From Gp1-AA145 sp963757135 (GTDB lineage: Bacteria > Acidobacteriota > Terriglobia > Terriglobales > Acidobacteriaceae): a stretch of DNA of 64,000 bases. Where the stretch lies: positions 248,001 through 312,000 of the forward strand of contig CAVWQE010000006.1 of assembly GCA_963757135.1 (NCBI GenBank), in the 5' to 3' direction. Made by a program: the position numbers and the translations under genes. Below, in pieces: positions 63,859 to 64,000 of this stretch. Each line of letters starts with the position of its first letter. Positions within the stretch are counted from its first letter, which is position 1. The notes beneath the pieces are model-generated. The model did not search any database, had not been told where the DNA came from, and saw nothing but the letters and a program-made list of their open reading frames with translations.

Positions 63859-64000
63859 TTACATTACCGAAGGCGCTTCGATCCCCATCACTCCCAGTGC
63901 GCGAATCAGTTCTCGTCTAACCACTCCCGCCGTCGCCAGCAGGAATTTCTTCCGCTCTTCGTCCGGTTCACTCAAGATCGGATAGCGGTGATAAAAGGTG
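63859..64000 (-). CDS. argS: arginyl-tRNA synthetase, C-terminal end
   Basis: Only the last 47 codons lie in the window. FYHRYPILSEPDEERKKFLL and ELIRALGVMGIEAPSVM match the DALR anticodon-binding helix bundle at the end of ArgS, which typically ends 'LG...PE.M'. The rest is beyond the right edge, so the assignment rests on this short piece. Confidence 0.7.
   Translation of the reverse strand, partial: TFYHRYPILSEPDEERKKFLLATAGVVRRELIRALGVMGIEAPSVM

Overview
The window looks like chromosomal DNA of an acidobacterium of the Terriglobales type. The grounds are the gene families, not a 16S gene, which is absent: an Oar-like TonB-dependent receptor with an N-terminal carboxypeptidase-regulatory domain, a LytS/LytTR pair, the zwf-glk and glgX-treZ-treY sugar operons, split LigD functions, many small conserved-looking proteins, and an IS110 transposase of a type common in that phylum. 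No tRNA, rRNA, CRISPR array or phage module was seen.

Layout. 1-3.6 kb: a truncated DUF885 protein, an AIM24-like protein and ribosomal protein S1. 3.8-13.5 kb: central sugar metabolism, with zwf and glk on the minus strand (stop/start overlap) and, divergently, glgX-treZ-treY on the plus strand (two ATGA overlaps), turning glycogen into trehalose. 13.7-17.1 kb: two divergent winged-helix-like proteins with helical N termini, then a LytTR regulator and its sensor kinase. 17.6-21 kb: the TonB-dependent receptor, followed by a strong terminator. 21.1-24.5 kb: DNA end repair (ATP-dependent ligase, LigD-type polymerase, 5'-3' exonuclease). 24.5-34.2 kb: a probable oxidative glycoside-degrading locus (TIM-barrel isomerase, Gfo/Idh/MocA oxidoreductase, gluconate-dehydrogenase-type small subunit, GMC oxidoreductase, ThuA protein), divergent from a secreted beta-helix protein coupled to an esterase. 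34.3-39.2 kb: a GT39-like membrane protein, a complete IS110/IS1111-type element and an exported amidohydrolase. 39.3-41.5 kb: cspA and, facing away from it, a run of small proteins with a degenerate receiver and an RRM protein. 41.8-48.4 kb: smc with an unusual acidic insertion, a ParD/ParE pair, purC, cvpA and a Fis-type regulator. 48.4-57.2 kb: a TPR-like exported protein, an SDR, two tandem membrane metallophosphoesterases, a zinc-ribbon protein, an insertion sequence with 16-bp flanking repeats, YtxH and DUF948 proteins, and an isoprenylcysteine methyltransferase-like protein. 57.2-64 kb: mnmA and its sulfur donor cysteine desulfurase, an exported nucleoside hydrolase, a VapBC-like pair, leucyl aminopeptidase, a DUF3185 protein, an AbrB-domain protein and the C-terminal end of argS.

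The leads I find most worth following are the glycoside locus (24.5-34.2 kb), the IS110/IS1111 element with its probable bridge-RNA region and a hairpin that covers the transposase ribosome binding site, the small-basic-protein/pseudo-receiver/RRM operon, the acidic insertion in SMC, and the tandem metallophosphoesterases, one of which has lost a metal ligand. All functional statements rest on motif recognition by eye; no database search was run.
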